Origin: Tamarix chinensis | Taxonomy: Eukaryota > Streptophyta > Magnoliopsida > Caryophyllales > Tamaricaceae | Direction of reading: 5' to 3' | Assembly: GCA_030549775.1 (NCBI GenBank) | Contig: CM060174.1 | Span: forward strand, 22,308,693-22,372,692 | Length of the DNA stretch: 64,000 nucleotides | In this document: positions 11,978 through 23,972 of the stretch, piece after piece | Position numbering within the stretch: the stretch's first letter is position 1 | Layout: the number at the start of each line of letters is the position of its first letter | Program-made: the position numbers and the translations under genes | Notes under the pieces: model-generated | What the model saw: the letters and a program-made list of their open reading frames with translations, nothing else | Databases searched by the model: none | What the model was told of the DNA's origin: nothing

Positions 11978-13279
11978 GAGTCTGTTTGATTTTCAGAAAT
12001 TTACAAGGAAAGGAAAAAAATTGTGAGGAAAATATTTTTTAAGTGTTTGGTTAGTAGAAAAATTAAAAGGAAAGAAAATAGCAGGTAAAAACATGGGGAA
12101 AGTTACAGGCTAATATTTTCCACAACCAAACCTATGGAAAAACCTGTGGAAAATAGAGACCAAAGTGTGGAAAATTCGTCGACCGTCTTTGGGAATTCAG
12201 AAATTAGCTGCCTTCTTCCCTTTTATCTTTTCCATCTCTTTATGCCTTTTTGACCCTCTGCCCACCCCCTCACTCCGACTCACACCGCGCGTTTCGTGTG
12301 TCTCTGTAGTCTATATAAACGAACCAATGGACGCGAACTTCCCACCTCACTTTTTGTGCTACGTCGCTCCCTTCCCTACTTTAAAATAGGAGAAAACAGA
12401 AGCCCCACTGCCCTTCTCTCTCCGCTCTCCCGTTTAACCATCGGAAAGAGGATCAGAGTCGAATACTATCCCAATTCTGTTTCATTTATCTTCTCGATTC
12501 CTACAGTTTTCCTTCACCTCTCTATTGTAATGAAACTGGACTCCACCGTAGCAGCCGCCGCAACCGGTGGCGATGATTGTATAATCATTGAAGTCGCCAT
12601 CTAGCATGATCGATGCCGCCACCATGACCACCACCACCACCACAACTAGATTAATGATAATACTAATGCCTACTGCCATTAGTCAAAAGAAGATGGCTAG
12701 CTGATTAGAGTGGTGGTGAGAGAGTCGGTCAGGTGCCCACTGCGTGCCGAGCCTTTTCGGGAATTCAGATAAACAAATGGGACAGACTCCCATTTATTTT
12801 TCTAATTAATATTTTACGGAACAAATAAGTGTACTAAGTAAGAAACTATGCTTTTTTTCCTTTTTATATTTGTTGTAGCATGTTTTAAATGAAAAGGAAT
12901 ATGAAATATTTTATATAATTTTTTTTGAAATTATTGTAAGTTATTCATGTAATATTTTAGAATAGTTCTATAAAAAAATTGGAATTAGTATTTATTTTAT
13001 GGAATTTTATAAATTTTTTAGAAATTTTATGTAATTTTTTTTTATGTATTAATATAGTATTTTAATTTTAAATCAATATATAAAAATATTTAAATAATAA
13101 TATTTAATTTTTCTTAGAATTTTCTTTCCATATACCAAACACTAAAAATATTTTCCAAGAATTCAATTTTCTACAAAATTTTCTCCAACAACCAAACAAA
13201 GGAAAGAAAATTAATTTCATTAATTTTCTTTCCTCTACATTTTTCTTTCCACTAAATTTTCTTTAAATCAAACAAAGCC
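11978..13279. mobile_element. PIF/Harbinger-like non-autonomous DNA transposon with captured-looking interior
   Basis: The ends are GAGTCTGTTTGATTT and, inverted, GGCTTTGTTTGATTT, flanked by TAA at 11,975-11,977 and 13,280-13,282. TIRs of this GGGYCTGTTTG kind with a 3-bp TWA duplication are the signature of PIF/Harbinger (Tourist-like) elements. The related solo LTR at 35,086-35,088 has a single TAA at the same place, an empty site confirming the borders. The arms (to about 12,140 and from about 12,780) are AT-rich. The core, 12,160-12,760, is much richer in GC, with CTATATAAAC at 12,311-12,320, a CT-rich leader and short open frames. No transposase is present. Confidence 0.9.
12160..12760 (+). 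other. GC-rich core of the Harbinger-like element, possible captured gene start
   Basis: This segment contrasts sharply in composition with the AT-rich arms. On the plus strand a TATATAAA-like box (about 12,312) is followed by a CT-rich leader. A 102-codon frame (12,296-12,604) and an overlapping 74-codon frame (12,165-12,389) have no similarity I recognise. A CCACCACCACC run sits near 12,625. It could be promoter, 5' UTR and first-exon sequence captured from a host gene, or simply the original core of a longer element. I do not assign a product. Confidence 0.35.
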
Positions 13280-14220
13280 TAAGTGTATTTTATGTAGGCT
13301 AGGGTTTTGTTGTAATTTCATGTATGTACCATAGTTGATTGTGTGGCTTTGTAATGTTAGTCATTAGTATCATTTAGATGATGATATTATGAGTAAGATC
13401 AGGTATTATATAGGCTTAATTCAAGTGAGATAAATTTATCTTGAATTAAGAAGAATAACCGGCTGGATTAAGTCATGTTAGCCGCCGGATACTCTTCCTA
13501 TATATATATCTCTTGTACACGCATAAAAGAAAGCCACAATAGCAGTCATTTGAATCAAATTCTCAACTTAACACTTGATTTGTCTCTCCATTTTGGAGTA
13601 GTATATCCAGGAAAGCCCAGGGCATTCCCTTCTTCATTTTTGTTTCCTTCATTCGAAGATTGAATGTAGCATCAACCTTCAAAGAACATCAACCAGTCTT
13701 AAGCATTTTCATCGGGTTTAATCACATTAAACCAAGCTTTCTCCTTCAAACTTCAACTGTGTTGCTAATTGAAACAAAGTAACAATCGATCCTACGCTTC
13801 TCTCCACCTTGATCCACACCAGTATTGCTTTTAAAAATGTCTAGTAAGCAATCATGCATGTTAGGTGTTACCTTTAATGCATATAGTCTGTACATGTGAT
13901 TTGGATGTTTAGACAACATGAGTTGTGTAAAAAGCATAAAATTGGCTAAAAATAGATTTTGATGATTCCATGTTGTGAAATACATGTTAATCTGGTTAAA
14001 ATTATGTGAGACTATGTTGATAAATTCTTTAATGTGGTTTAAGATGATTTATATGTAATAATTTGCATGAAATTTATGATTTGGTGTTGTGTTAGGGCAA
14101 ACTGATTAACTTGTTAGGTCAAACCAATCGATTAGTTCCTAGAACAGTCAACAGGTTTCCCAACCCATCGAATGGTAAGCCTACAGAGACCTTGCTCTTT
14201 CTTTCTGCTTAAACCCATCA

Positions 14221-14840
14221 TACTACCTAGAAAGGGGTTTTAATAATGACTATTTTATGATTTTAATAACGGTTGATAACTGTCATAAAAAATATATAAA
14301 AAACCACAAATATTGGGATAAACTTGGGTTTTAATAGTGACTTTTACATAACCATTATTAAAAATAATGTTTTAATAACGATTTATCCCAAAGCTATGGT
14401 TAAAACGTCAATGAATAAAGGGTTTAATCATTGATTACACATTTAGTAATCCATATTACATATTAAATAAACGTTAAATGGATCTTTTAATAATCGTTTT
14501 AACTAAAACCATTATTAAAACACACCTGATTTAGGGTTTTAATAATTGATTATGCATCTATTAAACCTTAATTCATATTAAATGAGCATTAAATGGAACT
14601 TTTAATAATGGTTTTGAATATAACCATCATTAAAACACATCTAATTTGGGTTTAAATCATTGATTACTCATTTATTAAACCTTGATTTGGATTAAATGAT
14701 GATTAAATACATCTTTTAATAAAGGTCTTAGAGATAACCGTTATTAAACATGTCAAAGTTTTAATAACGGTTCTTACTTAAAACCGTTATTTAAAATATA
14801 TTATAATAATTTTTTTAAGTAAGAACTATTATTAAAACTT
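14221..14840. repeat. CACTA left subterminal repeats
   Basis: About a dozen motifs of the form TTTTAATAACGGTT or the inverse AACCRTTATTAAAA are spaced along 600 bp in both orientations, so the strand can fold into many short hairpins. In En/Spm, subterminal motifs like these bind the element-encoded TNPA-type protein; a binding role here is inferred from that precedent. A longer unit (TTTAATCATTGATTACNCATTTATTAAACC) recurs at about 14,429, 14,536 and 14,652. Confidence 0.85.
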
Positions 14841-15588
14841 TTCTTTTTTTTTTAGATTTTTTCTATTTTATTTCAACTCATAGATATAGTTGTATTTTTA
14901 AATATTTACCAAATATGTAATGTAAAATAACATCAATTCATATATACATGCATGTCTTCCTCCCAAATAATACTACATATTTTTAATCAATTTTTATATT
15001 GTCTATCTTAGTACACTGGGTATACCCAGGATTCAAAATTATTTGGACTACCACAACTTGGTAGTTCTACACATCAGAGACAAATGTCCATAGATCATAA
15101 CCCAAATGACCAAAAGACGTAGATGAAATACAAAGCTGAACATGCATGTAGAATGTAGATCCCTAATACAAAATGTATGAGTGCACATGCTTGGCCCATT
15201 GGTCTCTAAGTTCATCAATTTTATCATCATTTTATTTTTAGCCTTGTGCATAACCATCGCTGAAAAACTACAAATTCACAAGTTTTGATTATTTAGTTAG
15301 CACTTATGTCAAGTACCAAATATATATATATCATGATTCATTAATGAAAAAATATAGAAAAACAAACATACATAGCTTGGATCTATGTTTACCGATCAAT
15401 TTTAACGTATAAGATCTATTGCTCTACAAATATAGTATCCACAATCATTATCATTATGCTATTGTGGATATGGTCAAATGAATTCAGTTAGCTCTCTAAC
15501 TCTTAGATTTTATATCAAATTAAAATAAAATACAAATTATTTATCTTCCTACTTACCATTATAGCCTTATATTCAAGACTCTTTAGGT

Positions 15589-18340
15589 CTAGGCTGGAAC
15601 ACCATTTCCACCTCTCCTATGATACATCGTCCATATTTCCCTAATAAATAGATTTGGATACACAATATTATAACTATATATACCTAAAATAATTAAAGTA
15701 GAATATATGCATAAATAAGCTGATGAAGTAAGAAGTAAAAAGCATATTAGCATGTTAATAACTTCTTTCCCACCACGACTAGTGACGTTAAAAGGCACAT
15801 CATATGTTTGATGGGAATCAAACACATAAACTTTATTACAATTAGGTTGGATAACGTACAAAACCCAATGTTCACTTGCTAGGTGAGGAATGAGATAAAG
15901 CTTGTTATATTCCTCACTAAAAATTTGATCCGCTAGATAGTTTATGTGCCTACCCTCTCTTATTATATAACCATCAGCTATGTAGTATGAGCACACAAAC
16001 ATAATGGAGGACAATATTCCCTCTTCCATAACATGACTAGCTACCAACTTATGGACGACAATAACAATGTATATTTATTAATAAATGATAACTTATATAA
16101 GAGGCCATAAATATTCCAATGTAAAAGAAAGTACTAAAATCTGAAATATGAAATAATACTTATGTAACATATTCGCCAACACTCATGTTTGACATCCATT
16201 CCTAATTATAAATGTCACTTATATCAATCATTGATACTATATAAATAGTGTCATCCCTCCTAACATACTTAGGATAACTATCAATTAAAATATAATTGTC
16301 ATCGAGGTTGTTTTTGGTATAGAAATGCAGCAAAGCTAGAGCTTGCCGTGGTTGGTTCTTCTTTGAAGATAGAAATACATCTTATCTTTCTGATTTATCT
16401 CTCTTTCCTTTAGTAGTGCTCTCTTTAGTGCTACTCATTCTACTAGTACCTCTCTTCACCTTACTCCTAGGACCATTCTTCTTTTTTGATTCCTTAATTC
16501 ATAACAATAAATAAAATATAATGAGCATATATATTTATAAGGTATAAACAATGTAAGTAACAAATAAGGTCTAATAATGATGTCAAATTTCATTAACTCT
16601 TTAGTAGTGAGATGTATCTGATCGGTAAGCCAAGGTATGAAGCTTCCATGAGCTTCTAGCACTATAGTTGCCTCATTTCCTTCTTTATAATAAGGTAAGG
16701 GTGTACTACTAATGATTGGAGTGTCAATATTTACTGTCCTTGTATTTAGGGCTAAGTTATACCCATGGGCTATTTGGGTTTTGGTACTATGATTGATGCA
16801 TACACTTCCTTTTGCTAAAAAATTTAAAAGGCCATTCACTAACAAGTCACATTTATTCAAATGCTAAACTAAAATATTACACATTGTTAATTATTTATGA
16901 AACCAAATACATTTAATAACAATTCATAATTTGTAATGCTCACCTTGGGAAGAGAAGAAAGACATGCATCAGCTTCACAACTATTTCTAATGCTATTTAT
17001 ATTGGGTATGTGAAGTTGATCATGGTTAACTAAATCAAATGGCATATACCCTTGAGATTTGATAAATGACAACTCTTGCTCCATTGTTACCATCTGCTCA
17101 AATGACATTTTTAATTTTTGGGTGAGGATAGACGCTTGCTCATTGGTGCTATAAGAACCACGAGATTGACCACATACGCTCATTCTCGCAACCCCTAATC
17201 CAAGGCCCTATATCTTTCAGGGTGTTCTACAATTTCTATAGCGTAGAACAAAATGTTATATTGGTCCACACCCTCCATAGAATATGATATTTCAAGTCCA
17301 ATATGTAATGTATGCAATATATTTGAATTTAACTTATAGAAATAAACATAATATAATAGTTTTATCAAAGAAAACAAAGTAGGATTTGGGATATCTACAA
17401 ACTTACAAATTTTTTTGGCAGCACCTTCTACATCTTCATTAAGATATCCATCTTTTTTTTTCTCTAGCCTTCTTCCATTATGTACCAATATTAATGGACA
17501 AAGTAAATGGATCCAAGTCCTAGGCTATGTGGTGTAAATCAAAAATTAATCTGACAATAAAAATATTACTATAACATTAGACTTTTACTTTAAATAGATA
17601 AATCAAAATGTTATACCAACTCTTCTTCAAGGTCTATATAGCCTTTATGAGCCTTATTATGCTAATACTTATTGTGCTTAGCAATCTCTTTATCTTTGGC
17701 ACTTTTTCCTATGTTACAAGCCAAAATATAGGCACATGGTTATTTAAATATCAATGAAATATTCTTAATCAAAATGTTTAATTTTTATCTAACAAATACC
17801 TTAAAATCCTTTGAAAGATGATATGAAATAATTGGTTCCAACTATCTTGATCAATGAAACCATAATGTTTGGGTGGGTTCTGACGTAGAGAGTGGCCCCT
17901 CTTTCTATACATTGTTCTACTTGCCAGTACACCTTAAATGTTCTTAGACGCTCACCATAATGTCTAAGAAGTATTTTCTTCCTCGTCTCTGGTACATTGA
18001 AGACTCTCTACAAAATAAGCATATATATATGTATACTTATGTTAATGTATTGAAATTAATAACATTTGACAAACAAAAATTATTAGATAAAACAACATAT
18101 TTTTATGAATTATTATAGGATATTAGAATACAATTACGGGTGACAACTGAAATATATGTCAAAAATATGTCTACATATGGGCCAATAAGAAGATTATAAA
18201 TATTTCATCCCAACTCGACTTGTTATCCTCTATTTCCCATGCTGGTGGTGATTCTCATAATAGTTGGTCATCTCTTCCCTTCTTTGTCACTACTATCCCT
18301 ATCAATGTTTTTATTGGCCAAATCTCTATGAAATATAAGT
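15589..18340 (-). pseudogene. CACTA second gene: plant transposase segment plus Ulp1/C48 protease-like C-terminus
   Basis: Minus-strand pieces read in order, broken by stops. Around 17.9 kb is NPPKHYGFIDQDSWNQLF, and near 17,640-17,700 KDKEIAKHNKY, both typical of the plant En/Spm transposase family (Transposase_24). The next piece, 17,488-17,195, has KKKDGYLNEDVEGAAKKI. A coiled-coil-like stretch follows (17,183-16,887), then HGSFIPWLTDQI (about 16,610). The last piece, 16,047-15,589, matches Ulp1/SUMO-protease C48 domains as found in plant CACTA elements: ASEHWVLYVIQP, then KVYVFDSH, supply the His and Asp of the catalytic triad. I do not see a convincing catalytic Cys further on, where LFIREIW resembles the end of the domain. 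At least five breaks make it non-functional. Confidence 0.75.
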
Positions 18341-18495
18341 AAATAAATTATGTTAGAATGCTATGTAATTACCATAATATACCACTAAATTTTTTTTCTA
18401 TGCAATACATATTTCATGAGGAAGGTGATTTAAAAAAATAGGCACATATATCATATGTTACAATATTAATACCCTCATCGCCTTCTTTTCCTTTT

Positions 18496-21400
18496 TTATC
18501 TTGTTTTGGGATTGGTTTCAGGATCTGATACATGTATTACTTCATAATGATCATCCCTTACATATATTTCCTCCTCATTAATGTTATAGTTATCATCATT
18601 CAATGATTGATTTCCTTGCATAGCTAAGACACACACTTTATCCCAATTGGCATCATTTGCCATTTCTTTTCGCATCGCATACCATCTATTATCAGTAGGA
18701 TTAGTGGCAAAGAATACTTGTGTTGCTTGTGATGCCAAGATGAATGGGTTTGGTTGATGCCCTACCCTATTGAGATCTATTAATGTGAATCCATCTTCAT
18801 ATCTAACCCCATAGCTATTATCAACCCATCTGCAGCCGAATATAGGGACTTTAAGTACAATTAATCTAACTCTCATATCTATTCAATTTCCTATTATAAT
18901 TTATATCTATATAGGTTGGATTCTTATTCTTCACACTAGCAACATGCATTATCTTAGCCACTAAGTCACCCCATTGATCTGTACTGTACTATTCTCATCT
19001 TGTTGTTTCATATAAAAAGTGTAATTCTTGATGGCATAACCAATATATAAGAAAAATTCATAATGAGGATTTTAAGACAACTAATGTAGGGTTTCAGAAA
19101 TTAAAGTTAAGGGATGTCTGATGAGTGGAATGATGTGATCTCTTAGCCAATATATAAAGAAAAGATTATATTTATCAATTATCAATTTCTCAGTATTTGA
19201 CGGACTTACATTCCTCAAAGAAAGCATATGTTCTTCAATATATGAGCGAAGATCATCACTATTGTATAATACATATAAATGTACTTTATGGAGCAGGTTA
19301 GGGTCTACATGCCAAACTATTTACCCCTAATACCCTATCCTTTGATTTTCTCTACATATGAGACTTAGGAATACCAAGAGCTTCAGCATTTGATATGTAC
19401 GTAATGTGAAATTCAATTGCCCCTTTTATAAGGTAACTCTTAACAATGCATCCTTCTGGTTGATATCGATTCTTCATGTAACCTTTTATGAACTTCATAA
19501 ACCACTAAAAGGGGTACATCTGGTGCCTATGAATAGGTCTTATCATTTTTATCTCATAAACTAATGAATAGTTAGATGTACCATAATGTTAAAGAATAAG
19601 GGTCGAAAGTACCTTTCAAGATGGCATAAATTAATCAAAATCCCTCTTTGCATAGCATCCAAACTATTAGGATATATGACTTTGGAGTAGACTGCATTAA
19701 AGAACTAAAGAAGCCTTATGATACTAATTTGAACACACTTCAGCAAATTTCCACGTATCACTATTGACAACAAGTGTGGCATCAAAATATGACACTCATG
19801 AGATTTCATGTTAATTAGTTTCAACTCTTTCATCGATAAGAGCCTTCTGCATTTGAAGAATACTCTCCTAGAACCTTGACCCTGTTGAAGAATTTGCAAA
19901 ATATAATTTTCTATTTTCTAGAGAGTGTATGACACGCCAGTGGTAAATATATTCTTCTTCAGTTATTTCATAGTGTCAGTTCCAATCTAATACCCATTTC
20001 TTTCATATCCATTCGAGCATTGATTCCAACTTTAGCCTTTCGTGGAACATTAAGTAATGTACCAACAAGATTGTCAGATATATTTTTCTTGATATGCATC
20101 ACATCAAGGGCATATCTCACTTACAGAGATTCCCAATAAGGAAGGTCAAAGAGTATGGAAATCTTCTTCCACCCAACTGATGGAGGCTTATCTTTATTCT
20201 TATTCCCAAACATGACACTCAAATGTTTCCTCTTCAAATACAATTGTTGACCCATCAACTGAATTAGTGCCTTCCCTTCTTCCAAGAAGATATTGAAAGC
20301 TTTCCTTTATCAATGATAATAATGATTCTTTGGTAAAAATCTACGATGCCCAAGAAAAATAGCCCTTTCATCATGTGTTAGCTGAATAAATGAAGTATTA
20401 TCCTCACATATAGGGCATGCATAATCACCTTTCACACTATAACCCAACAAGTTGCCATATGCCGGAAAATCATTTATACTACAAAATAACATTACTCTCA
20501 AAGTAAAATTATCTTCATTATATGTATCAGATAATTCAACACTTATGTCCCATAAAAACTTTAAATCATCAATCAAAGGTGCTAAATAAACATCAATATC
20601 ATTCCCCAGTTTGTTTGGCCCCTAAATGAGTAAAGAAAATATCATATACTTGCGTTTCATATAGAGCCACAGAGGTAGATTGTATATAACCAAAATCACC
20701 AGCCATATACTATAGGTGCCTTAATTGTACTGATTTATTCCATCCGTAGAAAGCGCAAGAGGCATATCTCTTGCTTATTTACCAAATTTAGAGAACAAGC
20801 CATCAATCTTCATCCATTGTGGAGAGTTGGATGGATGTTTAAGAATCTTCTCATCTATCTTCTCGTCAGCATGACATCTCAAGTACTTAGTATCTTGGAC
20901 ATCATTAAACATTTGTCTGAATTTTGGTATTATAGGAAAGTACTATAACACCTTAGTTGGCACCTTATTCTTCTTATATCATGTTGCTTTGCATTCAAGA
21001 TTAGGATAACTATCCACATATGCATTCTCATTATGAAATAATATACAATCATTAGGGTATGCATGTATCTTCTTATAACTCATGCCCATAGATAAAAGGA
21101 TCTTCTTCACTTCATAGGTACGATCAGGTATAACGTTATTACTAGTGAGACTATCCTTTACAGGTGTCAATAATTCCATGAAGCTCTAATCACTCGATCT
21201 GTTACATGCTTTTAAGTTGTAAGACCTTTAAGTAGTGGATAATTGAGTCAACGTCTTACAATCACCGTAAAAAAGTTTCTCTGAGTCACTTAATAACTTC
21301 TCAAATACTTTTGGACAATCTCGAATACTTTCCTCAACCTTTTGAGTCATTTCCTCTAATGAATTACCCTCATAGTTCTTAGATGATGATACACTAATTT

Positions 21401-21663
21401 CCCTTCTGAACTTCCTCATTATCATATTTAGACTCTGTCTCACCATGCCATATCCAACGAGTGTAACTTGCATAAATTCCATACATAAACAAATGATCTG
21501 TCAAATCATCAGCAGTGAGACATTGAATATAAGCACAGTTCAAATAATGACAGACTATTCTACTAGACAACTAAGCATGTTCAACTGTAAACTTGATGAA
21601 AAACTCCTCTTCTTCGTTATATTCTCTAGACAAACAATTTGTAGACAACCATTTTTGATCCAT
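18496..21663 (-). pseudogene. TNP2-type CACTA transposase, degenerate
   Basis: The predicted start is the ATG whose complement lies at 21,661-21,663, giving MDQKWLSTNCLSREY, the standard opening of the transposase-associated zinc-binding domain, ending in TRWIWHGE. The order then follows plant TNP2: SSSKNYEGNSLEEM and CPKVFEKLLSDSEK (about 21.4-21.3 kb); DRTYEVKKILLSMGMSYKKIH (21.1 kb); PLALSTDG (20.76 kb); and a transposase_21 core with NDIDVYLAPLIDDLK, INDFPAYGNLLGYSVKG and CPIC (20,600-20,310). After that come VMHIKKNISDNLVGTLLNV (20.1 kb), a DUF4218-like piece with KNRYQPEGCIVKSYL (about 19.45 kb), and a DUF4216-like tail with GCRWVDN, GFTLIDLNRVG and PFILASQATQVF (18,876-18,700). Many stops and frameshifts interrupt it. 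The product would have cut and joined the element's ends; this copy cannot. Confidence 0.92.
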
Positions 21664-21870
21664 AGTTTTCTATCTAGATGTATCCAATGCAAAAGTAATT
21701 ATTATAAATCAATTAAATTATAAAAAAATAATTCACAAACCATTCATGATTAGAAAGAATGAATGTATAATGTATTATGCTATTCAGTATATATATACAT
21801 ATATATATGGAAATCATTCCAACACATTTCCAAAAATATATCAATAAACTAGCCCCTCATACTTAGAAAG

Positions 21871-21875
<5 letters not shown>

Positions 21876-21905
<30 letters not shown>
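21876..21905. repeat. AT dinucleotide microsatellite
   Basis: About fifteen AT units in an uninterrupted run, a few bases ahead of the TATG/CATA palindrome. Confidence 0.95.
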
Positions 21906-21907
<2 letters not shown>

Positions 21908-21913
21908 ATTTTT

Positions 21914-21959
21914 CTATGTATGTATGTATGTATGTATGTATACATACATACATACATAG
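21914..21959. repeat. TATG/CATA palindrome
   Basis: A run of TATG tetranucleotides switches at GTATAC into its own complement, CATA, giving a perfect palindrome of 36 bp (21,923-21,958) with no loop. It can extrude as a cruciform or hairpin. It most likely arose by template switching within a tetranucleotide microsatellite. Confidence 0.9.
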
Positions 21960-23655
21960 CAAAACTTTATACAATGGCTCAAATTACAAAAGATATACAT
22001 ACTACGGGGATAAAAAAAGATCCAAAAATTAAAAATAACCCTAAAGCAATAACATCATTATATACATCAAAAGGTTGCTAATACCCAAATGCTTAACTAA
22101 GAAAATCTCCTAACCATCATACTAAATCCACTGGTAGCCTTGTCGAGCCCGAATAATAACTATCACTCTTAAAGTCCACTTATCTTAATATGTCATCTGG
22201 TCCCTCACTTCATCAATAAATAAACTCATCACGTATACTCTAGGGTAACTAGGGTGGATACTCGAAGGCAAGCTATGAAAAAACCTCCAATCATCATCAA
22301 TCACCATCAAATCTCTAGCTATCTTATCATAATCCCTGGCAAACACCTCACCCTCAAAAAATCTTAGGTGTGGTGTATTAGTATGGTGGACAAACAAATG
22401 CAAAAAACTAGATATAGCAAATGACCATGATTCCGTTTGAGGTAGGGTAAACAGCAGGTGATACAATCTAAAATGGAAAGGCTCATATAATGAGCCGCTC
22501 ACAAAAAATCAACCTAGCTCATTGTATAACCATATGACATGAGTCTATAGATCTACATTAGGCACCATACAGAGATATGGTGGAGGGTATGTAATAGCAA
22601 TGCGCGGCATCTCACTACCTAAAAATGAGAACAACGACTAAATCTTGTTATCAAGATTGTTCTCAAAATTATCTAAATTATAAAATATGTAAAATGTTTA
22701 ACTAGGTAGACAAATTATAAATCTATTCTATCTTGTCTTAACCAACTATATAAAGCTAATAACATACCCACATAAGATACTCATTATAAAACTTATAATC
22801 TTAAATTGATTTTTATTTATTCAGTTTTATTTCTTTGTTATTTTCTATTTCAATTTAATTCATCAAATATAAATTATTAACAAGTAACTCTAATTAAAAT
22901 TTTCATTTAATGAAGTACATATGTATAATATTTTTTCATTTAATTATATGGCATTTCCTAGCATCATAATATCTTGTACTTATTAATGAAAATGTATATA
23001 CATATATAAAGTTATTATGAGTGATATAGCTAATATTTTTTAAGTATTTTATTTCTCTTGGTAATTAAGAACTACAACAGTATATAAATATATGTAAGGT
23101 TGGCTAATACATTCATGTTAATAACACCGAAAAATTCAACAACAAATAGCAAAATTTTTTACCAACACATTCAACAACAAAAAACAACACTTTTCAACAA
23201 CAAACTACAATTTTTCAATAACAAACACTACAACCTGCATCAACATGCATGCATTTATATATAATAAAAGAATAAGCTAGGGAAAAAAACCATACTTAGG
23301 AGAAGGAGTAGCAGTAGTAAGAGGATTGGCAGTGAGTAAGAGGACCTGTGGCGACCACCTATGAACACGAAGGAGAAAAAATGACCAAATGCTTGAGAGG
23401 TAAACAAGAATGGAAGGACATGCAACAGTGCTAAAGGAAGCGGTGTGGTCGTTTAAGAGAATGAGTGGTGGCTTCTTGGAGTTGAGAGGTGCGCAACAAA
23501 ATGAATGGTGGTTGCCTGGAGTTGAGAGGAGGAGGAGTGGTGGTTCACAATGTGATGGGACAAAGGTTTGCAAGAGTACGAGGGAAGGTGCCGAATGAAC
23601 GAGAGAGTATGAAATTTTTGGCATGAAAATAAGACCTAAACAAAAAAAGAGGTGG

Positions 23656-23972
23656 AAGATTACAGTTCGAATAATGGTTCACACAAAAATAGTTATTAAA
23701 ACTATTGTGTGAAACTTTACTACGGAGGTCCTTTTAATAATGGTTCTCAGAAGAACCATTATTAAAATAACTTTTAATAACGGTTATTATAAGTACCATT
23801 ATTAAAACTACCATGAGCAATTTTTGTGTGGAGGTTTTCATAATAGTTTTAACCTATAACAGTTATCAAAACTTCCTCAACAATCCCTCGCATTAATTTT
23901 CATGCTTTTAGCAATGGTTTTAAAAACACCATTATTAATGTGCCATTATTATTTCTTGTTTTCATATTAGTA
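23656..23972. repeat. CACTA right subterminal repeats and terminus
   Basis: Motifs such as TTTTAATAATGGTT paired with AACCATTATTAAAA (about 23,731-23,767) match the left-end motifs in sequence and mixed orientation. The region ends at TAGTA, 23,968-23,972, the complement of TACTA at the left tip. Confidence 0.85.

Larger units (their letters stand above)
11701..13821 (+). mobile_element. Solo LTR of a CRM-like Ty3/gypsy family, split by a DNA element
   Basis: The element starts TGATGCAGGAGCATC and ends GATCCACACCA, with 5-bp flanks GTATT at 11,696-11,700 and 13,822-13,826, a perfect target duplication. Without the inserted 1.3-kb element its length is about 816 bp, matching the paralogous solo LTR at 34,788-35,620 almost throughout. 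A TATA run lies near 13,500, ahead of TGTACACGCATAA, as in the paralogue. A solo LTR is what remains after recombination between the two LTRs of a full element. Confidence 0.92.
21664..23655. other. CACTA 5' region upstream of the transposase, no product recognised
   Basis: This lies between the TNP2 start and the right subterminal repeats. Minus-strand open frames at 22,502-22,185 (105 codons) and 23,624-23,277 (115 codons) are the longest. I recognise no domain in either, and the second is Ser/Pro/Leu-rich and overlapped by a plus-strand frame. The region also holds an AT microsatellite and a TATG palindrome. Confidence 0.5.
14221..23972 (-). mobile_element. CACTA (En/Spm) DNA transposon, degenerate
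   Basis: Both tips read TACTA (TACTACCTAGAAA on the left, TAGTA on the right), a one-base change from CACTA. Both ends carry many subterminal copies of TTTTAATAACGGTT and its complement. Between them lie two decayed genes in the usual CACTA arrangement, both on the minus strand: a TNP2-type transposase and a second gene with a plant-transposase segment and an Ulp1-like domain. The flanking triplets are TCA and TGA, so the expected 3-bp target duplication is not cleanly preserved. The element interrupts the long LTR, separating GCTTAAACCCATC-type repeat text at 14,205-14,220 from its continuation at 23,973. Confidence 0.88.
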
